Assembly (NCBI GenBank): GCA_029582265.1
Contig: CM055834.1
Coordinates: forward strand, 1,922,001 to 1,986,000
Length of the DNA: 64,000 nt
Source of the DNA: Zoroaster sp. YZ-2022
Lineage: Eukaryota; Echinodermata; Asteroidea; Forcipulatida; Zoroasteridae
Direction of reading: 5' to 3'
Position 1 is the first letter of the stretch. Each line of letters opens with the position of its first letter. Shown one piece after another: positions 11,611-22,200 of the stretch. A program made the translations under genes and the position numbers. A model generated the notes under the pieces. That model made no database searches, was not told where the DNA came from, and saw nothing but the letters and a program-made list of their open reading frames with translations.

Positions 11611-11958
11611 ACAAATAATATCTGACTGACAAATAATATCTGACTGACAAATAATATCTGACTGGCAAATAATATCTGACTGGCAAATAATATCTGACTG
11701 GCAAATAATATCTGACTGACAAATAATATCTGACTGACAAATAATATCTGACTGGCAAATAATATCTGACTGACAAATAATATCTGACTGGCAAATAATA
11801 TCTGACTGACAAATAATATCTGACTGACAAATAATATCTGACTGACAAATAATATCTGACTAGCAAATAATATCTGACTGACAAATAATATCTGACTGGC
11901 AAATAATATCTGACTGACAAATAATATCTGACTGACAAATAATATCCGACTGACAAAT
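11611..11958. repeat. 18-bp minisatellite, about 19 units
   Basis: Unit ACAAATAATATCTGACTG, near-perfect, with a G/A variant at one site (TGACTGGC / TGACTGAC). Six-codon open frames on the - strand are a by-product of the 18-bp period. Confidence 0.95.
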
Positions 11959-14953
11959 GAACTGTTGGACCATTGCCCCTTGAATTCTGACAAATTCAGA
12001 TTTATCCGATAAATATTGTCTTTCGGACTAATGGGCCGTCAAAATATCGTCCAAACATGTCCCCATGGGCCAACCGTCATTGATTATCGATTGACTACTA
12101 ATAAATAACCACACAGACAAACAAAATAAATAAACGTGCATATCTGTATACAGTTTTTAATGACACACACAAGTAGTTGATGACTTTTATCTCCTGGACA
12201 TAATATCACCAGAGTCTAATATAGGTTAAGTTATCGGCTTAAAAGGGTACATATTTTATGAACCTCAAGTGATTTTTGAAAAATTATCTAAGGCCATGAA
12301 AGAATATCCGACGGTCGATCTTCAATTTCGGTTATTTCGGTTATTTAATGACAACAGGTTTCTCTTGATCACGTATTATATACACTGATTTGAGTTAAAG
12401 TGAAACTGGGCAAGAAATTCCAAAACTGATCGACCAACTGATCTTAGTCATATCGACAGGCCACAGGTTAACCAGAATGACTAGGGTAAAGGGAATATAA
12501 ATCCTTCAGGTAATATGGACCCCTTTGCACTCATGTGAATGCTTTTACGATGGATTATTATTATTTGTTTTTAGTCATGACTGGCCCATTTCAATGTTAT
12601 GGATTATCGTATACAGGGTAAACTAAAGGAATATAAACCCTTCAGGTAAAACAAATCCCAAAATTCCATTATGCACTATAGGCTCTGCTGTTTTAATGGC
12701 CATCGGATGACCTTTGTACTCCAGTGATCCGTTTTACCTGAATGGTCCATATTTCCTCAGTTTGCCCAGATTTGTGGTTGGCATAATGGGTCCATATTCC
12801 CTCAGTTTTTACCTTATAGTTATTTCATGGCTCAAATACTTGGCAGTGTTAAAGAGACAATCTGTTTTATGACACAACCATCACACTATATCTTGTTCAT
12901 CAAGAACAGCTTGGTTCACGCTACTTCACCCACGTAACACTTACACGTTCTACCCCTGTTAGTAAATTACGAAAATATAACACATTTTCATTTTTAATAA
13001 ATTTTTACGATATCGTACTTAATAGTGACACTTACAAACATTAGTTATAAAACATTTTACAACTATTTATATAGAACAAGGTGGCGCGTGTTACATTTTC
13101 ACTGTGTTTATTATTATTTTGAAGTCACACTCGGGCGACTTCATGTTAAAAATTTGTAGGATATAAAAACGACGAGATCAAAGATTTGTAATTCTATTCT
13201 TATAAGTATTCTTAGTTGAAGTGTTTAATCTCATAATCAAGTTGACAATGCTAATGGACATGCGCATTTCATCATTTCATTACAGTTCAACAATTTGAGG
13301 AACATGATGATACCTCGCGCTATAATAGGCTATAATATACAAAATAATGAAGCCAGCTGATTGGCTAGCTGTGAGGTAACCGATTTCAATTCAGCCAATC
13401 AACGAAAAGCGTACTTATTTTTTCCAATAGTTCATCTAGATAAGACATGTCTTCAAACTTACAAGCCACGATAAATTACAAATGAATTATATTTACTCAC
13501 CGGTCGATTATACACCGGTGTTCAACCAGATCCATTTATGCATTTCATATTGCAATAAGATCTATTCTATTATCAGGTTTTGGTGTAAACCGAACCAGTA
13601 TTAATTATTCATTTGACATTAAATTTTTTTAAATTAATAATATATCAACAAAAGTGGCTGTTTTAACCCCGTGCCACAAAAACGGGCAAAACGCAAAGAA
13701 CAAAATATACTGAACGACTTTGTACCAATAAAATACATTAATTGAAAACAAATAAAATAATGAAAATAATAGTGTCTATTTAAATAAACCCAGACATTTG
13801 GAAATGGGGAACTAAAACAAATATGACCAGTACATTTTTGATTCATTCCGTTCATAACGTAAAAGCTCAATAACTCACATCAAAACACACAAATAGGCTA
13901 TAACTTTATAAAGGTGTTAGTTGCATTAGTAATTAACATACATTACATGATACATGTGCACAAGTTAATGACTGTTTAAAATATGTTTTATAAACTTATC
14001 AGTCAAATATTAATTTGAGGTAAATACAAGAATGTGTTCACTTTTTATAGGCTACTAATAAACGTTCGTATTCCGTTTGATTTACATTCAGCTTAAAGTA
14101 TTTTATTTAAATTTTACATTTTTATGGGGATCCTCTAGATAGATACTAAATAATTACAGCGATGCACACAACTTTGACGCTAGTACAAAGTTACCTATTA
14201 ACAGGCTTTATACGAAGTTACCAGCACTTCAAGTGCAATATACAACAATTACTCTAGAAATGATTTAATTTTGCCCTACACCGATGTGTGTATGGCACTG
14301 TATACACTCAGTGCTTTCCGAGTGTCTGTGAAAAAAAAACTACACAGGCGACTCTAAGAAATGTATGCCTACATTCATTTGATACGATTAAAAGTTCAAA
14401 GATATCTTCGGTATCTCTATACTAACTGGATTGGAAGGAGCGCTGATTGACCAAAGCTATGGTCTGTCAGCCATCTTTGTTCCTCTGATAAGCTGTTTTG
14501 AGTGTTTATGACTAGTCTCCAAAGGTTTGAACGGTATTCATGCGACTGTATATGTGCTACATACGTCATGACATAATTGTTTACATTATGCAGGTATAAT
14601 CAGGGAGCGCAGGCTGGCATGCTCTATGAACTCGATCGACAGCGTTGACTGTGGACTCGTATGGTAGGCCTATATACTGGGGATTCAAAATGGCGGCAGG
14701 TGACTTTATATGCTAGTCAGAGATGAGCAACCAACCATGTTGCTATTAAAAATCAGTGCAAGCACATGGGAATTGCATGGGGTCTAAATGTTATGTTTAG
14801 AAAATACAGAGTTGACCTGAAAAGGTTATCATTGCAGTGTTTTCAAGTTAATGAAAGTCATGTATTGGTTTGATTTATTGTAGCAGGTCTCTTAATAAAT
14901 TGTGCAGAATCTATGTATGCGATGTTATACAACAAATATCGGCTGTTTCACTC
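11959..14953. other. Three kilobases of AT-rich intergenic DNA
   Basis: No exon with flanking splice sites and protein similarity was seen on either strand. Loosely repeated phrases (AAATCCTTCAGGTAA-like, 12500-12660, and TTTGCCCAGATTTG / TTCCCTCAGTTT, 12740-12810) hint at an old repeat but could not be bounded. Confidence 0.5.
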
Positions 14954-15077
14954 GTGGTACAGTAAAACTAGTCTCTCTCGGTGATCCCTGGAGCGTTGTA
15001 TTAAATTAAAAAAATAAAAAAATAAAATAAAAACCGCTCCAGGAATCCTCTCGGGAGGCTAGTTTTACTATACCACT
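14954..15077. mobile_element. Foldback MITE, GTGGTACAGTAAAACTAG family, copy 1
   Basis: ~50-bp inverted arms (GTGGTACAGTAAAACTAG..TGGAGCG and CGCTCCAGG..CTAGTTTTACTATACCAC) around an A-rich loop. The second copy is at 42081-42176. Both are followed by TAGCAGTCAATATTT. Confidence 0.8.
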
Positions 15078-15505
15078 CGTAGCAGTCAATATTTGTATAC
15101 CAGTGAATGTTTTATCACTGGGCCAATAGGTGCTCACGCTGTTGAGGAAACGACGACAAACTGTTGCAAGTTTGTTTATGTTTGAGCACTTCAGACGGAT
15201 GGAAGAACTATTTATCATGCTGGTTGATACGTGTATACCAACTGTACACCAAGTTTGAAGTGGCAATTCATTAGTGTAATACTCTGGTAATTACCTTCCC
15301 TTTTCAAATAGACAATTCCATTGAAATTGTTCATGATAAACAGTATAACACACATCGAAATTAAATACAGAGAAAGAGGTAGCACACAATATAATTTTAA
15401 ACAACTATATGTGCAAAGTAGAACCATTGAACAAGTTCAAACAGAACCAATGAGAGCCATATACATTGTAGCCGTTCTTAAGAACGGCAACTGGCCAAGG
15501 ATCGT

Positions 15506-16036
15506 ACGGAGCCCCTAAAGGGACATATGATGAAAACAAATTTATGTGCGAAGAAATAATTTGAGTTCTTTATTTCGTGCGCTCGAAATCATTTCGTGCT
15601 CACGAAATCATTTCGTGCACTCGAAATAAGTTATTTCGAGCGCACGAAATAATTTATTTCGAGCGCACGAAATGATTTCGAGAGCACGAAATGATTTCGA
15701 GCGCACGAAATGATTTCGAGCGCACGAAATAATTTATTTCGAGTGCACGAAATGATTTCGAGCGCTCGAAATACTTTATTTCGAGCGCACGAAATAAAGA
15801 GCACGAAATGATTTTGAGAGCACGAAATGATTTCGAGAGCACGAAATGATTTCGAGCGCACGAAATAATTTATTTCGAGTGCACGAAATGATTTCGAGCG
15901 CACGAAATAACTTATTTCGAGTGCACGAAATGATTTCGTGAGCACGAAATGATTTCGAGCGCACTAAATAAAGGACTCAAATTATTTCTTCGCACATAAA
16001 TTTGTTTTCATCATATGTCCCTTTAGGGGCTCCGTA
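15506..16036. mobile_element. 531-bp foldback element with palindromic CGAAAT core and 6-bp target duplication
   Basis: The termini (TACGGAGCCCCTAAAGGGAC / GTCCCTTTAGGGGCTCCGTA) are inverted repeats of about 65 bp. GGATCG flanks both ends (15500-15505, 16037-16042). The next copies of the surrounding 160-bp repeat show the empty site GGCCACGGATCGAGAGC. The core is a run of CGAAATGATTTCGAGCGCA-type units, each itself palindromic. Confidence 0.88.
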
Positions 16037-16530
16037 GGATCGAGAGCTTTCAAAATAGAGTTGTTTGAGTTTTTGAAGACTGAGATTGAAGACTGAGATA
16101 GAATAATAACAAGTACAGCCAAGACAAATATTATATACAAAATAATTCACTCTGTTAGTTTCTTTACATACAATATGTTGACCGGAAACTGGCCACGGAT
16201 CGAGAGCTTTCAAAACAGAGTTGTTCGAGTTTTTGAAGACTGAGATTGAAGACTGAGATAGAATAATAACAAGTACAGCCAAGACAAATATTATGTACAA
16301 AATAATTCACTCTGTTATAGTTTCTTTACATACAATATGTTGACCGGAAACTGGCCACGGATCGACAGCTTTCAAAACAGAGTTGTTCGAGTAATTATAA
16401 ATTGAAAACTGAGACAGAAAAATAACAAGCTTAAATGAAAACAAAAACCAAAAAAACACAAAAATTGTCTTGGTCCAAGAAAATTATTGTATACAAAATA
16501 ATTAACTTGTTAGTTTCTTTACATACCGTA
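16037..16530. repeat. Tandem repeat, about 160 bp, three units
   Basis: GGATCGAGAGCTTTCAAAA recurs at 16037, 16197 and (as GGATCGACAGC) 16359, each followed by GAGTTGTT.GAG and later TTTACATACAATATGTTGAC. The third unit is diverged. Confidence 0.85.
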
Positions 16531-16740
16531 TATTTATACACTACTTTGTACACTATCAGTCGTCTTTGCACAAATGAGGTTATAGTGAAATATTACAAAG
16601 AAATAAACCAGGAAGTTGAGACCATTCGCATCGGCGGAAAAAATGCCGCATATGCATTGGAGGAATAAAGCAATAAAATATACAATAATCACATAATTTT
16701 ATATACAATATGAAAACAAAACACATAATAAATAGGCCTT

Positions 16741-17069
16741 ATATACTGAACAGCAAAAGAAACGCAAGTCCGAGGACAGCAAAAGAAACGCAAGTCCGAG
16801 GTCTTGTCAAGTTTTCAAACAGAAGACAAACCATTTTGATTCTAATCACTCATTTAATGAAAAATGCTTTCAATTTGTGAGCTGAAAGTGACTGTTGAAA
16901 TTGTTGCAATTTCAACAGTCACTTTCAGCTCACAAATTGAAAGCATTTTTCATTAAATGAGTGATTAGAATCAAAATGGTTTGTCTTCTGTTTGAAAACT
17001 TGACAAGACCTCGGACTTGCGTTTCTTTTGCTGTCCTCGGACTTGCGTTTCTTTTGCTGTTCAGTATAT
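16741..17069. mobile_element. 329-bp near-perfect palindrome (mariner-like foldback)
   Basis: Two arms of ~163 bp are reverse complements, meeting at GTTGAAATTG-TTG-CAATTTCAAC. Each arm starts TACTGAACAGCAAAAGAAAC, with the CAGCAAAAGAAACGCAAGTC block present twice. TA flanks both ends, as in Tc1/mariner elements (inference). Confidence 0.85.
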
Positions 17070-17279
17070 TTTTGATAGGCCTTGTTAATATATTACACTG
17101 AACGTATAGTCGACGTTGGCCTAGCCAAAATCAACTATTTTGAAATTTGTCCGGAGGCATGGATGTCATCATTGTTCGTCCAAGCATGATTTAGATATTG
17201 AAATGTTTTTTAGATTAATAGAGAATGAACTGTTGCAAACTGCTTACCAACCTAAAGGACCTGTAGTATAAATGCAAAA

Positions 17280-17395
17280 TAATGGTTATTGTCTTATACG
17301 TTTCGAACCTAGCAGGTTCTTTTTTAAAGGCAAAATGTCATTTTGTCTTTGAGAAAGAACCTGCTCAGTTCGAAACGTAAGGCCAATAATCATTA
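17280..17395. mobile_element. Short inverted-repeat element
   Basis: TACGTTTCGAACCTAGCAGG .. CCTGCTCAGTTCGAAACGTA form ~35-bp inverted arms around an AAAATGTCATTTT centre. The outer bases (AATGGTTATTG / CAATAATCATT) also pair loosely. Confidence 0.6.
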
Positions 17396-17704
17396 GTTTG
17401 AAATGTTTTAGACAATGAAGTTTCAATAATGAAGTAGGCAACTTGTTTCGCAAAAATGTACAGAATAATCTGGTTTTCGATTTTTTGGAAAGATAATTTC
17501 TCACTCGTCTTATATAAGAAAACACATATGGGACGGTTTCAAAGAAACACATTTTTTTCTTTTCACAATATTTACAATTTGATTTTAATTCATTTATGAA
17601 AATATGTTTGTTTGCAGTGGTGAGGACCACTTTCTGTATAATAATTATATCAACATTAAAATTCACATAATATACAGGCCTATGCAAATTGATTGGAATG
17701 TTCG

Positions 17705-17975
17705 TTCACTGAACTTTGACACTGTAAAAACAAGGTTTATTATAAACACGTCTTTGTGTTGATTTATATACACCTTTTTGGTTTGAAATAAACGTGTTTT
17801 GGTGTTCATAAAGTGTTATCCCCCTATAAACAAGATTTTGTGTCTAAGCTGTTGATGTGTAAACATATCTTTGTGTCTAAATTCATTAATGCACAAACAT
17901 GTTTTGGTGTAACACTAAACAGCCGTGGAAAAGTAAAAGCGGTTAAACATGATCACTTGTTTCTACAGTGTAATT
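17705..17975. repeat. Degenerate AAACANGTTTTGGTGT-type repeats
   Basis: Several phrases of the form TAAACACGTCTTTGTGTT / AACATGTTTTGGTGT between CACTGTAAAAACAAGG and CTACAGTGTAA, which are inverted with respect to each other. A similar, larger block is at 44948-45745. Confidence 0.45.
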
Positions 17976-18252
17976 GAATATCAACTTGGTTACTTTCCGA
18001 TCCGTAGCTAGGCATTGAAATATAGGAGAACAACCGGTATGCATACTATAGTGTGGGACACAGATACTGGCTTTGGACGTGGATGTCTGAAACGATTTTT
18101 GTTGTATAAAGTGCATTAGCCGTCTTGCCGCACTGGGGGCACAGCGGTCAGCATGGGTGGGGGGGGGGAAGGGGTGTGAGCACGAACCCCGTGTCCCATG
18201 GTTACGGACCCAGTTGCCCTCATAACATTGTTCAACATAAAAGGGGCCTATT

Positions 18253-18371
18253 ACACTCTAAAACGAAGTGCTGAATATAGCACGTCAAGTGCAGTCACTA
18301 TACAAGCTCCTAAAAAGTGCAAAAAATTTGCACTTGAGGTGCTATATTCAGCACTTTGTTTTTTAGAGTGT
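18253..18371. mobile_element. Short TIR MITE
   Basis: Arms of ~45 bp: ACACTCTAAAACGAAGTGCT.. and ..AGCACTTTGTTTTTTAGAGTGT are reverse complements apart from a few bases, with a small loop rich in AAGTGCAAAAAATTTGC. Confidence 0.75.
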
Positions 18372-19043
18372 ATAAGTATAGTCCGATCCCCATATTTTCA
18401 AATGGTGATGAAATATTACCTGTGTTGCAGGAATGTTTGTCATAAATCTCACAACTATAAAGAATAATATAAACAATGCTGGTCTAAAATACGCATGTTA
18501 ATAGATATTGAATATGAAATGTAATAATCTACTCGGTAATAATCAATGAACGTATTCTTCTTTTCTGGAGTTCCAGCTTTGTGAATGTTATGAGCACCTC
18601 AGTTAATAATTATATACATTTAGTCAATGTGGGAAATATACACGATAGGCCTATATTTGTAATTGTATTGGGAATAAACAAAAGGACCCCGTTATAGCTG
18701 GAACAGAAGTAGTAGGCCTACAATCTGCCAAAACGCAGGAAGAGGAACACGCTGGAACGATGGGGGAAAGCCTCGAATCTTGAGTTCAAAGGTCATCAAC
18801 TTGTAGGGATTCATCAGATATATTCCTAGTGACCCACGGCCCTGAAAAGTCTCGATCATTGTCAACCCGTCTCAATCCGGTCAAATCCGGCTGTTTCCAG
18901 TCTAATCCGGCTTATTTCACAATTTAATAACATGTATGGCTCATATCCTCCATGCGAAACGTGTCCAATAATGTCCCCCCCCCCCTCCGCTGTATCTAGA
19001 ATCCTCCCTGTTCCTCCGCCTAGTGAAACAATTCAATAACATC
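18372..19043. other. 3' flank of the Trk gene
   Basis: Downstream (on the - strand) of the Trk stop codon. No further exon was recognised. The 3' UTR is presumed to lie here. Confidence 0.4.
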
Positions 19044-19244
19044 TCACACAAATGTATTTTTGCCGGTCATGTCCAGAAATGGCGGGTTCTCGTCAGAGAG
19101 TCGGGACATTGCTTCGTTCGCCTCTTTGATAGCAAAACGCTGCTGTGGCTGTCTTTGCCAACAACCTAACATTACCTTATATACCTCCTTGGGGCAGGCC
19201 TTGGGGCAGTCAAGCAAAATACCGTTGTGGATATACTCAATCAC
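19044..19244 (-). CDS. NTRK: NTRK last coding exon
   Basis: 201 bp. [20 protein letters not shown] then [20 protein letters not shown], ending [14 protein letters not shown] and TGA. Vertebrate Trks end near P.YLD(V/I)LG; here the docking Tyr is Phe (TTT) and six extra residues follow MT. Confidence 0.95.
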   Translation of the reverse strand: MIEYIHNGILLDCPKACPKEVYKVMLGCWQRQPQQRFAIKEANEAMSRLSDENPPFLDMTGKNTFV

Positions 19245-22200
19245 CTGTAATAGAATTATATCAGAATAATGGTTTGATAAAGACAGAGCTACAATTACAT
19301 GCGCGACAAGCGACGTGCCCTTCACTTCACTGAATGGCAAGAAAAACATCTCTACAAACTGACACTTTTATTCATAAATATTCCAAGAAAAAATTCTTGC
19401 TGTTGCAATAGACAAATAGATTTATTTTTAAGGATTATTATAAATTTCTTACTCATTTCCTAGTGTAGAAATATCTAGGTGTCTTATTAGAATATTATAC
19501 AATTGTATTATATAATAAGATACTAATCACATCTTACTAATTTGCATATACAAATACTTAAATTATCCTTATGAAAACATATGCTTTTATAAATAATTAA
19601 GAAGAATAGTGTAAACAATAAGAGAAATTAATGTCACCATGCATTTATAACGAGTTCAAAAAAAGAAACTGAAATTCAATGTGTGTTTTCTTGTTCTGGT
19701 GACGACAAAAATAAACCATGGGGGATGCATTAGATAGGATCGAAATCAATTTTTCGAGGGCTCTTATCTGAAACAGAAACTCTATTTTTCTAAAACCTAT
19801 TAGTTAAACAAATGGGAATATTTTTATACAGTTTTTTAGGAATTAACTGTATTGTTTTTTGTTAATAAACTGGTCAATGTTTTTATTCAGAAACTGGATC
19901 CTGCTTTTTCAAAAGCAGGATCCAGATTTCATACTGTTTTCCTGGACTGATTTTGTCCCGTTACTTTTCTAAAAATATTTTCTCAGACATTTTTATTTTA
20001 TCAAAATCAGACTCATTTTTCAAATTGTACCTCGTGATTTGAAAGCCCGTACCAGGGCTGTTTGCCGTACTCAAAGATCTCCCACAGTACAACTCCGTAA
20101 CTCCACACGTCACTCTCAATGGAGTACGTCCGATAGATGATACTCTCCGGCGGCATCCAACGAACGGGTAACATGGTGTGGCTTCCAACCTATTAGAAAA
20201 CCAGCGAATAAGGGTCAGGTCAAGTTTCAACACGTGTTCTGAGAAGAACGGTGAGTCTCCTCTGACAGGTCTCTGACAGGCGTGTAGCCAGAAATTTGTT
20301 AAGGCATGAGCGGCGGAACAATTGTTTATAAAAAAAAGTATCCCGGAAAATTTTCGCCCAGAAAATATTTTGATTGAGGTCATATATCCCCCCTTCCCTT
20401 TTAAAGGTAAAAATCATACATGTTTTACATTGTGCGTTTGGGAGATATGACGATACTAGTAGATACATGTGGTATCTGTCGTTTAATAGCGATACTAGTA
20501 ATACATTGATATCTCTATATGTATTTAAGCTATCCAAATCAGAATTAGACCCAGTTAATATTTGACGCAAATCCGAAAGCGAAGCGATTTTTTGGTCACT
20601 GAGTTTCCTCGATGTTAAAGTTTGCTAAATTTCTGCGAACCATCTTGAATCTAAGCTTTTGAGGGCACACTTTACTTCACATTCGTATGACGTACATGAA
20701 CCGGCATTAACGAATATAAATATTAATATAAAAGAAACAAAGATATGTATAAACTATGCGTATAGATGAATTGATGTCATTTTTGCTCGTCAAACACGAG
20801 AACAATTCACGAGAGTTAATTTATTCGAACCACAATTGAAACAACATATTTTGGTTTTTTTTATCGTGAATATTCAAAACAATACAACATATTTTGAAAG
20901 ATCCGTAACAATTGTTTTAAACATTGTTCCTATACGTCAAGGCGTTAATATTTTAAGTCATTGTTTCATTGTTTATCCATTGACATGTAAACAATTATAT
21001 TTTATTATCCTGAATGTTGCTTATATGTAACGAAGTCCACTTTTGAAACATAAATAAATTTGACAACTTCGTTAGTATCTGATGTAGCATTTGAGGCTTT
21101 GCATGGTGGAGATAGATACTTGAGTTCTTTCGGGTGACACCATGTGGAAGAAGTGATGGCTCTGAGAAGAGCCGTTAGTATCCTTACCCTGTAATAGTCG
21201 GTGCTGTACACATCTCTGGACATGCCGAAGTCTGCAATCTTCACCACCAGTTTGTCACCAACTAGACAATTTCTGGTAGCCATGTCTCGATGGACGAAGT
21301 GTTGGGATGCCATGTACACCATGCCAGAAGCGATCTGTTTGGATATGTACAGCAGTTCATTGACGGTCAGGGGAAGTAGAGGTGGGTTCTTACTGAGACC
21401 AAGGCATTCTGCATCAGGTCCACGACACCTGTTGTTAAGACAGAAGGGTAACGTAACATGAAGGGTACAGTGAAATTTGATAAATGTACATGAGAGAGGT
21501 ACACTCGATGAGCCAAACGAAAAAACATATTTTCAAATATTTTTCCCTAGAAAAAGGTATACCTGTGAAATAAGTTTAGATTGAGACTGGGAGTCGGCAA
21601 AAAGCATCTGCAATACTCAAGACTTGCAAAAAAGTGAACAAAACAAAATCCTGATGTCATACCAAGAAAATGGCTGGGATAGGCCACAATGCCTAATATT
21701 CTTTTATGTATAGACTATCGGCTACAGCGCCATACTGAACACTGCATGGACACACACTCGCAGATGTTGCAGTCAGGCTAAAGCTATCATAGGTTAATTT
21801 TGTGAATCAGGATAAAGGTCTATGTATAATTCCTGCCTTATTTTTATTTGAAAGCTTGATCGCATTTTTGGGGCAATCAAATTGCTTTATACATAGTGGA
21901 CATAACACATACAGTGCTTTCTTTTTCTACCAATTCAAATCAGAATTCTAGATTAAAATAACACAGCTAAAACAGCATAAAGAGGCCGATGTCAAAATCC
22001 ACCATCTGAATTTCGCTTGCTGCTACTGTTCCATACCTTAGGAAGTTATTCAAGTCACCGTTCTCCATGTACTCAAACACCATAAGGAATGGTTCCTTCT
22101 CCATGCAGACGCCGTAGAACGTCACAATATTTGAGTGCTGTAAGTTTGAAAGCAGCTCTGCTTCTCTCTCGAAGTCCTTTCTGGCGTCACCGATGGAGGC

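Noticed and set aside
11562..11993. Two overlapping - strand frames of six-residue repeats
   Set aside because: By-products of an 18-bp minisatellite; two frames of the same strand are both open.
19961..20383. 140-codon - strand frame overlapping a Trk kinase exon
   Set aside because: Wrong frame: the exon 20031-20189 reads [16 protein letters not shown] in another frame with matching splice phases.
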